In this document: piece by piece, positions 34,001-46,952 of the stretch
Layout: each line of letters begins with the position of its first letter
How positions within the stretch are numbered: position 1 is the first letter of the stretch
Source: Aphelenchoides besseyi
Lineage: Eukaryota; Nematoda; Chromadorea; Rhabditida; Aphelenchoididae
Length of the DNA: 64,000 nt
Reading direction: 5' to 3'
Assembly (NCBI GenBank): GCA_024699855.1
Contig: JAMPIQ010000002.1
Span: 13,268,001-13,332,000, forward strand
Made by a program: the position numbers and the translations under genes
The notes under the pieces: model-generated
Told to the model about the DNA's origin: nothing
What the model saw: only the letters and a program-made list of their open reading frames with translations
The model's database searches: none

Positions 34001-37000
34001 CGTCCAATTTAGATTTGCCGTCTGGATACTGCAAAATCAAGCCCATCACATTGAACATCTTGTTGGCGTAAGTGCTCATTTCCGGTATGTTCATTTCGTT
34101 CAATTTCATCTAAAAAATCTTCGATGTTCGCAAAAACAACTCATTTGATGGTACCTGTTGTGCAATAATATCGACCATAATGACTTGAATGGCCAATGGC
34201 CCAATGTACTCCTCGAGATCGTTCTCTTCATTATGCGGTTTCACCAAATCGTCTACCCGATTGAGTGCCAGAGTCAACATCTCTATGAGCATTTCCATTG
34301 TAATTCGAATGTCCATTCGACACAACAACTAAAATGCTTTCTTAACAAGAATCGAATTAACGAGGATTACGTGTAGCCAATCCAATGCGTCCAAAACTTC
34401 CGAATAGGATCCACTAGCCATTCTTGAGTAAATAAAATCAAAAACTTTGCGTTGTTCAAACGGTAATGGACACAAATCAGGCTCGAAAATTTTGCTAAAA
34501 GTTGCAGTCAACAATCGAAACTTCTTATTGATACTTGCCATAACAATATCTTTAGTTCTGAGTAATCCTCCTCTGTGCCACTATCCGAGATAACACTCAA
34601 CCAACTAGCAATCACACGATTCCATGTATTCAACGAAATAACATCATAGGGCATCAGAGACAAAAGTTTCGAGAGCCCTAAAACCGGTTTTTAAGTTACT
34701 GCGACATGAAATCATCAACTTTCCTTCTTTGAATTGTTCTTTTTTCGAACACAATTTATCCCAAATTCCACCGACTTGCGCGTATTCGGGAATGTTTGGA
34801 TTAAGAACGGAAACAAAAACTTCGTAATGATTAATGAGTGCTAAATTGATCCAATCGGAAGCAAACTGAAAGTAAATGGATAACGATAACATGAATTATC
34901 TCACGTCAGTCTTCAACTGCTCTAACTGAGCTCCCATCGAATCATTTGGCAAAAGAGCAGTTGTAGCAAACCATTGGAACAGCATCGACATTATGTAGCC
35001 AACGCCCGCCTAAAAGATCAAACTAATTTTTAGATCTCTTGATTATAACTAACTGATGGAGCATCAGGTGTTGGTGGACACAAGGCAGCCATCAACCAAA
35101 TACCAAAACGACCCAACATACGTCGCTCATCACTCATGGAATCAATGTCACGACCCAAGGATTGTCCAGCTTCGAGTTGTCGTAACCATTTGGGTCGTTT
35201 TGTTTCGCCTTCAGAGCCTTCCAATTGTCCCGATGTTTCTTTAAGTAATTTCACTACCGCCTCAATCATATCTCGTTGAAGAGGAGTATTCCAAACACAG
35301 GATATTCCCGTGTGTTTGATGTGGGTTTGTGCAGTTGGATTCGAATGCAATGCTTGCATACATTCCTTAAATCTGTTGAATTTATGACCAAATCTATGCA
35401 CCTACTTGACATAAGCGAAGTGGAACGTGTTGATGAGAACGAATGCAATCTTCATCAAAACACGTTCCCATTGCAATTCGATTTGAAGACTCACAACCCT
35501 GAATACACGATTCGACTATAGTCACCGCCTTAACATACTTTATTCTGACAAACAGTGCTGTTTGATGCGGGCATTGGTTGACAGATGAAAAAAATCGGTT
35601 CGCTGCTTTCCATATCATCCGCACATGATTTGCACAAACTCATTGGCGGTACAGTATCGGCCATTTTTGCACTTTGTGCGGGATCATAGGATCTTTTTAC
35701 ACTTAAAAGAAAGTTATTTGGATATCGTCGACTTTATTTCATTACCTCGGACCCTTTTCAGTGCAATTGATATTTTGACAAGTCGACACAGACCACGCTA
35801 AAAACATGAAATTGCTAATTCCGGTCTTCACTTACCATGAACTCGATATTGAATTGCTTTGCGATGAATGATATGAGGATTCATCAGAGGCCAATAGTGG
35901 AAGAGAAGATTGACAGCCGAAATGCGGGACTCACTCGTACCCTTTGCAATCACCGCAATCAAATCGCCATAGACATCTCGTCGGCACGCCAACAAACTCT
36001 CTATTATCCGTGTATGCAAAGCTAAAAAGAAGCATCGGTTTTATGAATTAGCAAACTCACATGGATCGTGATGTTGTTGTAAAATAAGCATCAAAACTGC
36101 TGGAACACACAACGCTCCATTACACTCATCACTCAACGTATAAGGCATAATACAATCAGCCAATAAACTGACAATCTTTTTGTGTAATTCCTGCGGAAAC
36201 ACGTCCAGTTGACTTGCAATCAAACAAGGCAACTGATCGATGCTGTCACGGTCGAGAAAGAAATACAAGGCTTTCAAACAATCCAAAATCGCTTCACCAA
36301 TAGCTAGATTCTCAGTTTATGAATGCTGTCATTTCGATCACTAACCTGATTGACCGGATTGAAGGAGAGAGAACACGTCGACTAGTTTAACAACACCGTA
36401 GAATAGCCCGGAATAGTTTAGGTTGGGAAAAAGATTAGTACGCTGGTTGTCGGCCACAAATCGAATAAACAAATGGCCATTGTTAGGTGCAATATCTTTG
36501 ATAAAACTACAATTAGAACAATAAAACAATTCAGCCAACGTCAGCTACCTAATAAGAGTTTGAGTGAAATAACGCAAAGTGGTAATGACTTCCGCATTAC
36601 TTGGCGTTTGTTGATTCGACGCGATCCGACTGTGAAAGTCGGTTAATGTACGTATTTTGGCCGAAACTAAAACAAGCACGTTAAGTCACTGGAAAGAAAA
36701 AGCTTATTTCCAAGTTTTTAACTTATGAATGATATAATTGAGAGAATTTTAAAGCCCTGTGAAATATTTACATGTGTAGTATTTCAAGAGGTATGCCATT
36801 GAGACAAATAGCCGACGATGGTCTTGAAAGTGTCATAAAAGATAAAACTGAAATCAATTTGACTAAATCTACGAACAACCACGCGACTCTATGATGTTTA
36901 ATCGCAACAATTGAGTGTGGAAAAAAGAATAATGGAATGGTATAAGGACAAAGAAAACAGAATGCACTTGCAGTCAACCAAACGCTTCTTTTGTTAGCGA

Positions 37001-37027
37001 AGACTCAAAATCGCGAGCAAACGGCAT
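28091..37027 (-). CDS. unc-79: UNC-79, NALCN channel complex subunit
   Basis: This is a very large HEAT/Arm-like cytoplasmic protein that stabilises the NALCN (NCA) sodium-leak channel with UNC-80 at neuronal membranes. It sets excitability and locomotion, and affects anaesthetic response. It is spread over roughly 30 short-intron exons across 8.9 kb. N-terminal match: SAKIRTLTDFHSR and LNYSGLFYGVV, VDVFSLLQSGQ, as in human UNC79. Central match: ENRGFLIWAQENLLIPKLW, LAVPLIIHAISLPCG, FDSCILDRPL and SWDFFIQRFETL. A tiny first exon (37027-36979) ends in the phase required by the next exon and gives LTKEAFVSAKIR. An acidic Ser-rich segment lies near 30400-30550. The C-terminus ends ASPFYNV (28091). 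Several middle exons are short and were not fixed individually; no frame break was forced. Confidence 0.9.
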
Positions 37028-37039
37028 TAACTTACGTCC

Positions 37040-40000
37040 GGCTTCCAATTCCGGAAGATGTCTTTCTTAACTGCTAAATGCTGATGACAGCAGTCGTGTC
37101 AATGGCAGACCGACTGTTCAAAGACTTTACAGAAGGTAGAAGTCGCATTCGATCTGATTGTTAACAATCAGCATTTCGAGATGTCCAAGAGATCTAATGA
37201 ACATCCAACAACCTTTTGTGGCAAATACAATTAATGAGAATTGTTTCTGTAAACTATCGTTTAACTTCCGGAACTGAAGAACAAACGAAAGTGCCCGTTG
37301 TAGCAAATGCATCATCATAATTAAAACAGAAGCTTCGCCAGAACACATTGTTTCGAAGAGACCGCAATAAGGCAGATACAAGAAAACAACTATTTCGAAC
37401 TTCCCTTCTGGACTCAACAGTTTATACGAATTTTGAGGAGAATCCCAACAAATTGCAGATAACGATGAAAATTTTGCTCAACGCAAGACCATTGTCTTTA
37501 TTGAGTAAAGATTGGGAGCTGTCGAACAGAAATGACAACTTTCACCAAATGAATAATTCAAAAAGCGGAAGGAAAACTAGAAATGGCGGCTACACGTTCG
37601 AACCATCTGCTTCATGGAAGTGTTTTGATTCGTACACATGTTTTCAGACAATTTTGCAAAATGCTCGAATTAGCGGATTAACAGCTCCGAAGCATTCGGT
37701 CATCAAACAGCTATCCATCCAATTGGTTGTTGTATAGTAGGAAGTGTTGGAATTGACGCTGATAAAAAAAGAAATTTGAGTAACATTGTGGTGGAATGAA
37801 AATGTTTCCATTTGCAACATACGCCAACTGCCTTTTGACCTCAACAGCTCACGCGCAACGGAACAAGCGGTCCCGGATGAATTCGCAGATTTGTTTCACA
37901 CTCAACGCCAAATAGCCGTCGATCTGTCACGCAACAAGAACTCATTGGTCTTGAACGAATGTTCTGCACGACAGGAAGTGATTTGTAAGATTAACGTAAC
38001 TGATAGACTGGAGCAGCACAGATGCCACAATACTGCTGCCATGAATGTCGAAGGGAAATAAAAGAAAACCGCAGAAGAGGAAACGGAATGCCGTATGTCA
38101 AGCGGACAATAAATTAATGAAATTAAATATGGCGTCGAGCATGAATTTTGGAATATGAAAGTGCCAGAGAATGCAGCTTCTTCACCGACAAAATCTTTCC
38201 ACGTTATGGCACGTTCTCTAACGAGGAATCTAAACGAACAACAGATTCCTGTGTCGCCTTGAAAACTCATTCAGAAGCATTGCAATCACTGACCTCAAAT
38301 TCTTGTCGTTAAGTTTGCTATGAAAATAAGACCCGAGCAAGAAGTTGAACTTGTCGAAAGAAATCGATTTTTGAACAAAGTCCTTTCTCGATATCAACCT
38401 CATTCTTATGCTCAAAGTTTGAACAGAAAGAATTCGCCGCAAAACATCCGAGCTCCTTCTTTCGAGGCGTTTCAACAATCTCCGAATTGAATGGATATTT
38501 TTGCCATAAAATTGCAGGTTGGAGTTGTTGTTGTCAGACGACAGAGCACTACGCTTCGAAGGTCTGTTATTCACCTGCTCTTGCTATCAACAACAGCGAC
38601 TTTCTTTTAACCTCAAAGAATTGTCAAATGACAACTCGTATGTTTATGTTAATTTCAATGAGTTTAAAGTCTTCGATTCGGTTTGTATCTCTTTTCCGAA
38701 CTTACATGTCGCTGCACGCGTGGTGGCCATGATTGCACTGTAATCTGAAAGAAAGCTAATTAGTGGGTTGTGTCGATGGAATCAAATTTGTGTAATCCCA
38801 ATTGATTGTGGCCCACTTTTTTACTGTGATTACAAACTGACTGTGCTTTGCGGATGTTGAACGAACTGAAAATGAGGCCCGCATTAATTTCGCTGCTATC
38901 AAACCACCCAATGGTCGGAATTGTTGGGACGACGAATGTCGCCAAAAATGTGCCCACCGAAACTTAATGAACATACCCGTCCAAAACCCCCTGGGCTATT
39001 TCTCGTATCGCGACTTGCGCTATGCGTTTTTCCAAGTGAATAAGTTTTTTGATAAATGGTTTCGACGGCCAACTTTGATGTGCGAGATGCGAGCAGACGA
39101 CAAGCGTGATAAATCCATGGACCAATAGAAACGTCATCCTTCCTGATACGGAACGGTTAGTTTCATTATGCGAATCAATCAACAAGAACACTTTGATTTC
39201 AAAACAGAGCGTGATTGATTGTCGAGATGCTTACCGTGTAATTCGAATCGGATAATGATTGGTTTAATATGAAAGTGGGACGGCCGAGATACGAACGGAA
39301 TATTCTAAGAGGGTGGCATTTTTGACGCGTCCGAGCACTCTGTATTGTTGCTCAATTGGAAGGAGCACTGGTTGGACCATTGACGACGACGAAGATGTGC
39401 AAAGACGACTTCGCGCGACATCCTTCCGCTTTTTTACTACGGCTGCTGTTTATGCGCATTTTTTTCGTTTTGCCTATTCCCCACTTTTCGTCAACGTCGT
39501 GAAATACTCGAGCTTGTTAAATGGCCATGTCTCCGATTCTTCACAGCTCATCTTTTGCTCATCGACATTTTTGGTTTCGAACAATGTGCGCAACAAACCG
39601 AAGGAACCACGTAGAGCATCCATTTTGACAGTAAGCAAAGCTAATGGGACATTTGAGTTGAAAGTCTGTGAACGAACCTGTTTTGCCTTGCGGCGAGTTG
39701 ACCACATGATGTTGCATCGTTTTGATTTGACAGAAATGACAGGTCGTGAATTGAAATAGTTGTATAGCAATCACTAGAATCAACTAACTAGTGAGAAAGT
39801 ATACCCGTTGAATAAAAAGATCACATCGTCGACTAGTCAATGTACTATTGAACAATACGAACATTCTACGCCTTCATTACAGTTAAAGCTTACGGTAATT
39901 TGAAGACGACCAAATCGAACGATGTCCGCTTAATGCCGCTGTAGATGGAAGAATAAGATGGTGAACGAACAACAAGGTCGAAGGCAGCCGGTAGAATCGA

Positions 40001-41300
40001 AGGAAAAAAGATTGGCATTCTGGGTGCCACTGCGTTTCAAACAAACTTTCAAACGTAACATTGCTTCTCCGTTTGCCAACATAACTCCGTACTTTTCGAG
40101 CGTTTCTCCTTTAGTTTTGTTCTGACTGCTTCTTCGTTAAAACCCCAGAAGCGTTTCCGCACATAATGCACGTGGTGGTATGCGCGTTTCGGAGTTTGTC
40201 TTCACGATTATCGTTGTTTTGCATTTCGTCTGTTGACCATAAGAAGAAAGATGACAACTGATATGCTCGGCAAAGTTCTGGCCTCGTCGAGAACATCAAG
40301 TTGCTTTTGACTGATGGAAAAGATTCTTCACAACTTCTTAGTCAACAAAAGATGCAAACACAATTACCTCATATCCAACATATCTCTCGCAGATGTCCAA
40401 AAGCTCAGAAGTGTTGTAAACGAAAACAAGATTTATGACCATTATCGCAATAAGATCCAAGTCCTGGTCTTTATGAAGAACCAAAACCAACTGGTGATCG
40501 CGTAACCGCCGAAAAGGGACACATGAATGTAATTTGTGTCTTTTTGTGTGATTCGAACTTTCTGTTGCCGTGGACTACTGCTCGAATATAAATCTGTGAA
40601 TCTTAGCCGTGTCTTCGAATGCTCGCAGACTCTCTTCGAATTTCGAGCTTCAACCGACACTTGTAAGCACTTGAAAGCCTTCGATTTTGATTAAACGGCC
40701 TTCTACACTTGACTGCAAATTGAAGAGGACTCAACGAATGGGCAAACCTCACAATTGGCGTATTTTGTAATGGGCAAAGACTACATGATCCCTAAGCTGC
40801 AAATGTCATTGAGATGTTTTTCGAAATACGATTCTTTCAATTGAAGTTGCCATTTTTGACGAGTTTACTGAAACAGTGCATTTGGTTGTTTCCATATTCC
40901 TCGTGTTTACGATCGGAACTAAAAGTAATAGTACATTGTCCGAATCACTTCCGAAGAACAACTGGGCTTGTTGTCGAAAAGAAATGATTGAAAATGTGGC
41001 AAGCACTTGTGAACATCATGATTCATTCTATTGATCTGTTCGTTTATTGGCACGTATAAGCGATGCCGACGAGTTGGCATTTGTTCTTTTTGAGCAGCTT
41101 GTCGCATGTCAAAATGTGGTCGCAACTTATTCGTGGATACGAAGAGCGTTCCGAGCACCACGTTCATGCTCTAGTTTGTTTATGTGCCTTGAAAACTACT
41201 AATTGTGAACCATTGATTATACGGTGATTGTCTTCGCTCTTAATCTGTTTTCTTCTCGACCTTGTTGTTCTAAACCTTTTCTTTACAGTCACTTACTTGT
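37040..41300. other. Region of scattered coding-like fragments without a gene model
   Basis: Plus-strand open stretches with coding character, but in changing frames and with few usable introns, lie at about 37145-37240, 37786-38060, 38105-38275, 38335-38490, 38519-38743, 38850-39128, 39590-39760 and 40530-40735. Examples are SDDRALRFEGLLF at 38.5 kb and NCWDDECRQKCAHRNL at 38.9 kb. A TTGCAG acceptor at 38517 precedes the 38519-38743 frame. I recognise no domain. The picture suits a decaying nematode-specific gene cluster, or real genes split by indels. None can be annotated individually with confidence. Confidence 0.3.
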
Positions 41301-41511
41301 CGATACAATCACTGCTTTCTTCGCTTCTTATAAAGAACATCGTTCATAGGCTTATTCTAAACTTTGCAGACACGTTCGTTTTGTCAATTGACTTTAGTGA
41401 TTATCAAATTGATTGTTCGAAATTCCTGTTTGATCTTTATTACTTCGAAAACAATCATAAACAACACAACAAACAAAACAATTTTTTGATTTTCTTGCTT
41501 ATCATTTCATC

Positions 41512-42048
41512 TCATTCCTCTTGGGCTTCTGTAGTCTCCTCCTTCGATTCTGTGGTCTTCGCTTTGTTTGCTTGTTCGTTCAATTTCTGCAATCCGTTTT
41601 GAAGTGTATTCCATGCGCCTTCGGCAAGCTTTTGATCGTGACATTTGCACGCGTTCTTTAGATAGTTGATGAACGGCTTCTGTTTACGCGGCATATTGTC
41701 GTTCTTGAGCGCTTTCAACAACAGGTTTTTAGTTGGTCCGTAGGGAAGTTTTTGTACCACTTCACGGATCGTCTCAATCCACTTTTGTTGTTTAACATCG
41801 CCCTACAAAATGCATTGATAAACAATGAAAACAAGCTATGCAACTACCTTGTTCTCTTTCGGCACGTAATTGACGCCACCATACCGTTGATCTTCCGAAA
41901 CACACTTGTTGTGTTGTCGATAGTTTTCACGACCGAATGTCACGTTACAGTCAATGCACGTGTAAGTAGCATTTCGACAACTCCGATGTCCAACCACCTT
42001 TTGCAATTTCAAGGCCTCGTTGCACAAATCGCATGTAAAGACAACCAT
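41512..42048 (-). CDS. LYAR: LYAR-type C2HC zinc finger nucleolar protein
   Basis: Two exons (42048-41848, 41812-41512) encode 170 residues. The start MVVFTCDLCNEALK, then HRSC, YTCIDC and FGRENYRQHNKC, is the tandem LYAR zinc finger pair; SEDQRYGG and GDVKQQKWIE also match LYAR. The family acts in the nucleolus in rRNA processing and cell growth. The protein is much shorter than human LYAR (379) and lacks its Lys-rich tail, ending instead in an acidic TTEAQEE. The ATG follows TTCTAG by 3 nt, a possible trans-splice site. It is the last of three genes on this strand with MRPL16 and PGAP2 upstream. Confidence 0.9.
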
Positions 42049-42402
42049 TTTCTAGAACCTCCTAAATCATCACAATTCGATTAATACGAAGACATTCGAG
42101 GTACTCAAAAGACAGAAACTTTTGACTTTAGCAGTTCATCAAACAAAACCTCAGAAAACATTTTTATTCGAAGATGATTATGCACAGTAAAGAGAAGTTA
42201 AAGCTCGTAATAAATGACATTCACAGTTGCACGTTTCTGATTCCTTTGAAAGATATGTTAGTTGTAATGTATTGACATTAACCGGATTAAATATTCCACA
42301 TTAGTTTATCGTCGTTGCGACTCGTGTAAATCTTGGTTCTAGAATAAGTTAATATTGCAAAGCCAATCAAACACCCGTGTTATTTGAATTAACGACTCTG
42401 CA

Positions 42403-43324
42403 TCAAATGACCTTTTCGTCATGACTGTAATGCGTGGGCAAAGCTTCGTATTGGAATGTTGAAGCGGAAGAAAGCAAACAGATGTTCCTCGAATGGAAAT
42501 CGTAGTAGAGAGTCGAATGAAAGAGAATGTTGAAAATGATCACCGAGTATTCACAGAGAGCAAACAGTGTGTAGATGCCTGGCTCACAATACGTGTTATG
42601 TCGATAGAAAAAGTACAGAGCAGTGAAAAGAGAGCCAGTTGATAAGGCACAACAAAACAGTTTGTATTGAAATGATCGTTCACCCTGAAATCAAAATTCG
42701 AGTTGACGATCTCACGTATTACTTACCAGTGCAGAAGTTCTTCGTCGTCCCGAATAATCAAAAAGCCACGTTGACAGAAACATGTAAATCACACCACAGA
42801 TCGCAAATCCAACAAATGACAATTTATGAAGAGCTGAAAAAATTATACAAGGATTATCGACTTCACACACTTACTATAGTCGTCTACAGACGAAATAGAT
42901 GTAAGCATAAGCAGAAACATAACTTCAAGCACATTCAAAATGCAGGCGATATGACAAGAAACCGGAAACCAAATAACCGAACGAGTTGGACCCAATGGTG
43001 ACGACAGTAAAAGGTTTCTAAATCAAAATCACAAAAATTCTGTTGCTTATCTTACCGAAAAGCAAATGCAACAGCAATTCGCGGCGCTCCATGAATGCCA
43101 ATGAAAAGTCGCCAAATGTAACGTTCCGGTGAATAGGAAGCTACGGCCGCTGAAACCGATGGCAACCAGTTGGCGACGTTGCAATGAGTACGTGTGGCTT
43201 CATCCCAATGTAACAGGATGCTGATCATGAGACACAATCCGAGAGCTGTAAGTGGCAGTCCAGCAATTGTATAGACCATATAGCGAAACGGAAATCTTAG
43301 CAACTCATCGTCGCCAACGGCCAT
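42403..43324 (-). CDS. PGAP2: PGAP2 (FRAG1), GPI-anchor lipid remodelling protein
   Basis: Four exons (43324-43056, 43017-42875, 42833-42727, 42684-42403) give 266 residues, near the usual 254. PGAP2 is a Golgi multi-pass protein needed for reacylating the lipid of GPI-anchored proteins. Diagnostic segments are HCNVANWLPSVSAAV, PERYIWRLFIGIHGAPR, DDYTLHKLSFVGFA and FYRHNTYCEPGIYTLFA. Exon 2 gives VLEVMFLLMLTSISS, a membrane span. All phases match, including one that picks exon 2's third frame. Several ORFs on the plus strand here are shadows. Confidence 0.95.
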
Positions 43325-43494
43325 CTTAACACGTTCACAATGAAAACAAAATATCATCACGTAAAAGATAACTTCAAGAGTATCTGCATCTTCAACAGAT
43401 AAAGTGAATCAGATACCGTTTGAACAAAGACGTTTATTGTAAACAATAAAACCTAATTCTCAAACAATAACAAATCCAACCTTTCTCTATCCAA

Positions 43495-44334
43495 CTACTT
43501 GTACTTTCCACGCCAAATGATATCATATTGTGACAACCATCCGCAACAGTTCTGCATGTTGTACTTGATAACATGATCCCAGTTGTAAGGATTTTGGTTG
43601 TAGAGTTTGATCTCTCGTTCTTCATCTCGACGCCTTTGCAAAATTTCTTCGCTGACGAACTCCGTTTGGAAGGGCAAGAAATCGGGCAAATATGCGAGAT
43701 AAGCACGAGCCTAAATCACTCAATTTTACCACTTGAACTTTTTTAAACCTACTTCGATATCCGTAATGTGACCACCAATTTCGAATATAATGCGACCAGA
43801 TCGTACGGGAGTAACGTAGTGATGTATCGATCCTTTACCGCCGCCTAATTTGGTGCCTTGTGCTTTTTTGGTTCGTGGAAGCCATGGAGCAGGAACTCGC
43901 CAAATGGCGAATTGTCTCGGTGCAAGATTCTTATTAACACTCGTCTAAAATTGGATATGAATATAGGAAGAGCAGTTCAATACTTACAGTCAAGAGCTTG
44001 AACTCTTTCGGGCCGATAAATCCACCGGTAACAGCAGCAAATCCGAATTGTTTGTGAATCAACGTGTTGTGAACTTCTTCGACACCACGAGCTTCAACCA
44101 TTCGTTTCGTGGTTTTGTATTTCTCTTCGCCGGCATCCGGATTGTAAACCGGTTCCGTAGGCATTGGTGGCAGTTTGGTTTGGCCGTCAGGTGGAAATAC
44201 AACATCTGAATCGAGAGAATACCCATAGAAAACAATTTCAACTTACTTTCGAACGTCACCGGATATATGTTTCTTTTGAAGCCGCGCATCACAATCATCC
44301 GACTGATCGTCGGAGTCAGAAGACAGACACTCAT
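43495..44334 (-). CDS. MRPL16: Mitochondrial ribosomal protein L16 (uL16m)
   Basis: This is a large-subunit mitoribosome protein near the peptidyl-transferase centre. Four exons run from the ATG at 44334, which opens a short basic, hydrophobic presequence (MSVCLLTPTISRMIVMRGFKR), to the TAG at 43495. The core FAIWRVPAPW, LGGGKGSIHHYVTPVRSGR and IIFEIGG is the L16 signature. The C-terminal half (YNQNPYNWDHVIKYNMQ) matches the animal mitochondrial form. Only 207 bp separate its start from that of SLC30A9 on the other strand, and PGAP2 begins 170 bp after its stop. Confidence 0.95.
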
Positions 44335-44541
44335 CTCAGTGTCCAATAGAATCAACGAAACACAAATTTGACGACAATCTTCGTTAACCCAACTCAACGC
44401 CAGGAACTCGATGCTGTTTCATTTTGACAACAGAGTTGACACAAACCAACGTGTCAATTGATCCAAATTTGACTAACGCGTACAAGCATCCAATTGCAGT
44501 TGGTGGTGTTAAAAGCGCGGTGATTGTTGTACACCAACGAA
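44335..44541. promoter_or_regulatory. Compact bidirectional promoter region
   Basis: These 207 bp lie between the divergent starts of MRPL16 and SLC30A9, both mitochondrial proteins, so both promoters must be here or overlap the genes. No TATA box was recognised. Confidence 0.5.
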
Positions 44542-46078
44542 ATGCTGATCGCCGGCCATTTCACCATCCGTTTGCACCAAAGCGTAAAATTTAGTGGAAA
44601 CTACGTAACTCGATGTGGCGCCAAAAAACTTTCAGTGAAGTTCAGAAGTAAGTGTTTTCTTTCTTTAATATTTTCATAATAATTGTTGAACTAGATGTCG
44701 TTATTCCACGTAAAGTCCCGAGTCTACGAGCGAACCCATTACCCGATGACGACTTGGAGAATGAATACACATCGTCATCAAAACGCAAACGAAACCCTGA
44801 AGTTATTACTCTACCGGCACATTCACGTTTTCAACCTCGAGCAAGTCGAGCTACTGAAGGAGCGGATCGAGTTGTCGGCATCGCATTCGCATTGAACGCC
44901 TGTGATTGTATCTGCAAATTTGGTGCTGCGTACTTAACCGGAAGTAAAAGTCTATTTGCTGAAGCAATTCACAGCACCATGGATACGTGCAACCAACTGA
45001 TCCTACTGTTAGGTTAGTTTTTTGAGTTTATTTTGATCTGACTGCTCTTTCACAGGTATTCGCTACTCTACAAGAAATCCCGATCCAAATTATCCGTATG
45101 GTTATGGCAATATGCGTTATGTCACTTCCCTAATTAGTGGCTGTGGAATTCTATCGTTCGGTTGTGGTCTTTCGATGTATCATGGGATCAGTGGCTTATT
45201 ACATCCAACCGAGTTGGAGCCGATGACTTACGTAAGTTTCCTACTTTTCAAAAAAATTATTTAACAAACGTTTAGGCATTTTATGCATTGGGTTTATCGT
45301 TTATTTTCCAAGGATGTTCCGGTTTAACTGCTTACAGAGAAGTCCGAAAGAAAGCCAAAGAAGCGAATTTGAAAATTTGGGAATATGGTGAGTAGTTTTG
45401 TTTGAACGATAGTAAATTCTTTTTTTAGTCACCTCTGTGGCTGATCCAAGTCTGAACGTAGTTCTCTTGGAAGATACAGCTGCTGTTACCGGTGTGGTGA
45501 TTGCTCTTAGCGCCGTTTCTTTGAGTTCTTGGCTTAACTCATCGATTCCCGACTGCGTTGGTTCGATTATGATTGGCGTTTTGTTGGGCACCGTTGCTAC
45601 GTTTATCATTCGAACGAATGCTGCTCATTTAGTTGGACGTTCGGTTCCCAAACGAATGACCGAAGATATTGTGTGTATACTCGAAAAAGACGGAGTTATT
45701 CGGTAGCGTCTTGCTTCAAGGACAAGAGTAATAACGTTTATTTAGATCAGTTCACGACGTTAAAGCAACAGTTTTGGGTGTGGATAAATCTCGTTTCAAA
45801 GCTGAAATCGATTTCAATGGACACCGAATCACGAAGAAGTATTTGCACGAGAACTGCGATCTGCCACAGATGTTTGAGGTGTGTGTAATTCCGTAATCGA
45901 GAATATTTTTGGGTTGTAGGAAGTGAAGAATATGACAGACGAGAAGGAGTTCGAGCAGTTCATGGCTTATCACGGCGAGAAAGTGATCGACAAAATTGGC
46001 GACGAAGTTGATCGCATTGAACAAGAGATAACCAAACGATATCCGAACATCAAACACGTCGATTTGGAAGCACTATAA
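44542..46078 (+). CDS. SLC30A9: SLC30A9 (ZnT9), mitochondrial zinc exporter
   Basis: Seven exons (44542-44647, 44695-45012, 45056-45231, 45276-45387, 45429-45702, 45746-45878, 45920-46078) give 425 residues. The first exon was placed by phase and gives a basic mitochondrial-type presequence (MLIAGHFTIRLHQSVKF). Six membrane spans carry the cation-diffusion-facilitator sites: SLFAEAIHSTMDTCNQ in TM2 and VLLEDTAAVTG in TM5. The C-terminal cytosolic-type domain follows from SVHDVKATVLG to KRYPNIKHVDLEAL. ZnT9 exports zinc from the mitochondrial matrix. All junctions are in phase, with 42-48 nt introns. Confidence 0.95.
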
Positions 46079-46952
46079 ACGTCTTTTTTTAACGTTGTTA
46101 TTAGCTCGGGTAACAGTTGAGGTAAATAGTTCCGTTGATTACACTTCTGTGCTTCTTTACGGTTAGATATTTTGAATTGATATCCGCTTTTATTCGTCTC
46201 TTTGTATCACTTTACCATTTGAACTCTGTAATTAGCTAGCAATTAAATACGAACAAAATGAATTGCATAAAAGTAGCAAGCGAACCATTAACTTGAACAT
46301 AAATATTGTTTTTAATGTTGGAAAGAACGTTTGCCATCTTGTTCTCAACTTGGCCGATTATTCCAACAATACAAGGTCAACGTACGATCGATTTCGTTGC
46401 CCTGTGTTTTCACTTCTATAGACCGAACTACCCAAGTTGACCAGCTGCTTATTATGAACGAGCTTGTCATTGAAATTGTTTTACAATTATTGTATCAAGC
46501 ACAAAGTTGAACTCGTTTGTGCTTAAGAATGCAACTTCTTTGGCAGTCCCCAATCGGTTGTTGGGTGTGTACAAGCTTCAGCGTTTGTCGAGTTCGCAGT
46601 TTTGCGAACGTCAAAATCGATTGTCGGCTGTTTTGGGGGAATATGTTCGTCGTTTTAGACATCACGTTTCCGTTCCGTTTAAACACCTACAACCCAAAAG
46701 GTAAGGCAAGAACGCGCAAAACCGTAAAGTGGACGGGAAGGAGAAAAAACGTAGAAATCGAAATTTCCGCGAGTTCATTCACTTTCAACGTACAAAACCA
46801 GTCTTCTTCGACAGGCGGAGTTCCGTTTATCGAGCTCACGTCCTTTATTAAGCACCGTGCGACCGTTATTTATGCCGTAGTTTCACTTTCAGTTCTCGTT
46901 CGTGTGATCAGAATCCGGTCAACTTGTGTGTGTGTGATGGAATGTCCATGAA
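46079..46952. other. Intergenic or 5' UTR of the Ig-domain gene
   Basis: Overlapping open frames at 46507-46951 have no domains. A GTGTGTGTGTG run lies just before the next start. Nothing else is supported. Confidence 0.4.

Noticed and set aside
42639..43001. 120-codon plus-strand frame
   Set aside because: It overlaps PGAP2 exons, which carry strong family motifs on the other strand.
46507..46951. Long frame upstream of the Ig-domain gene
   Set aside because: No domain, no splice continuity with the Ig gene, and a competing frame is equally open; more likely 5' UTR.
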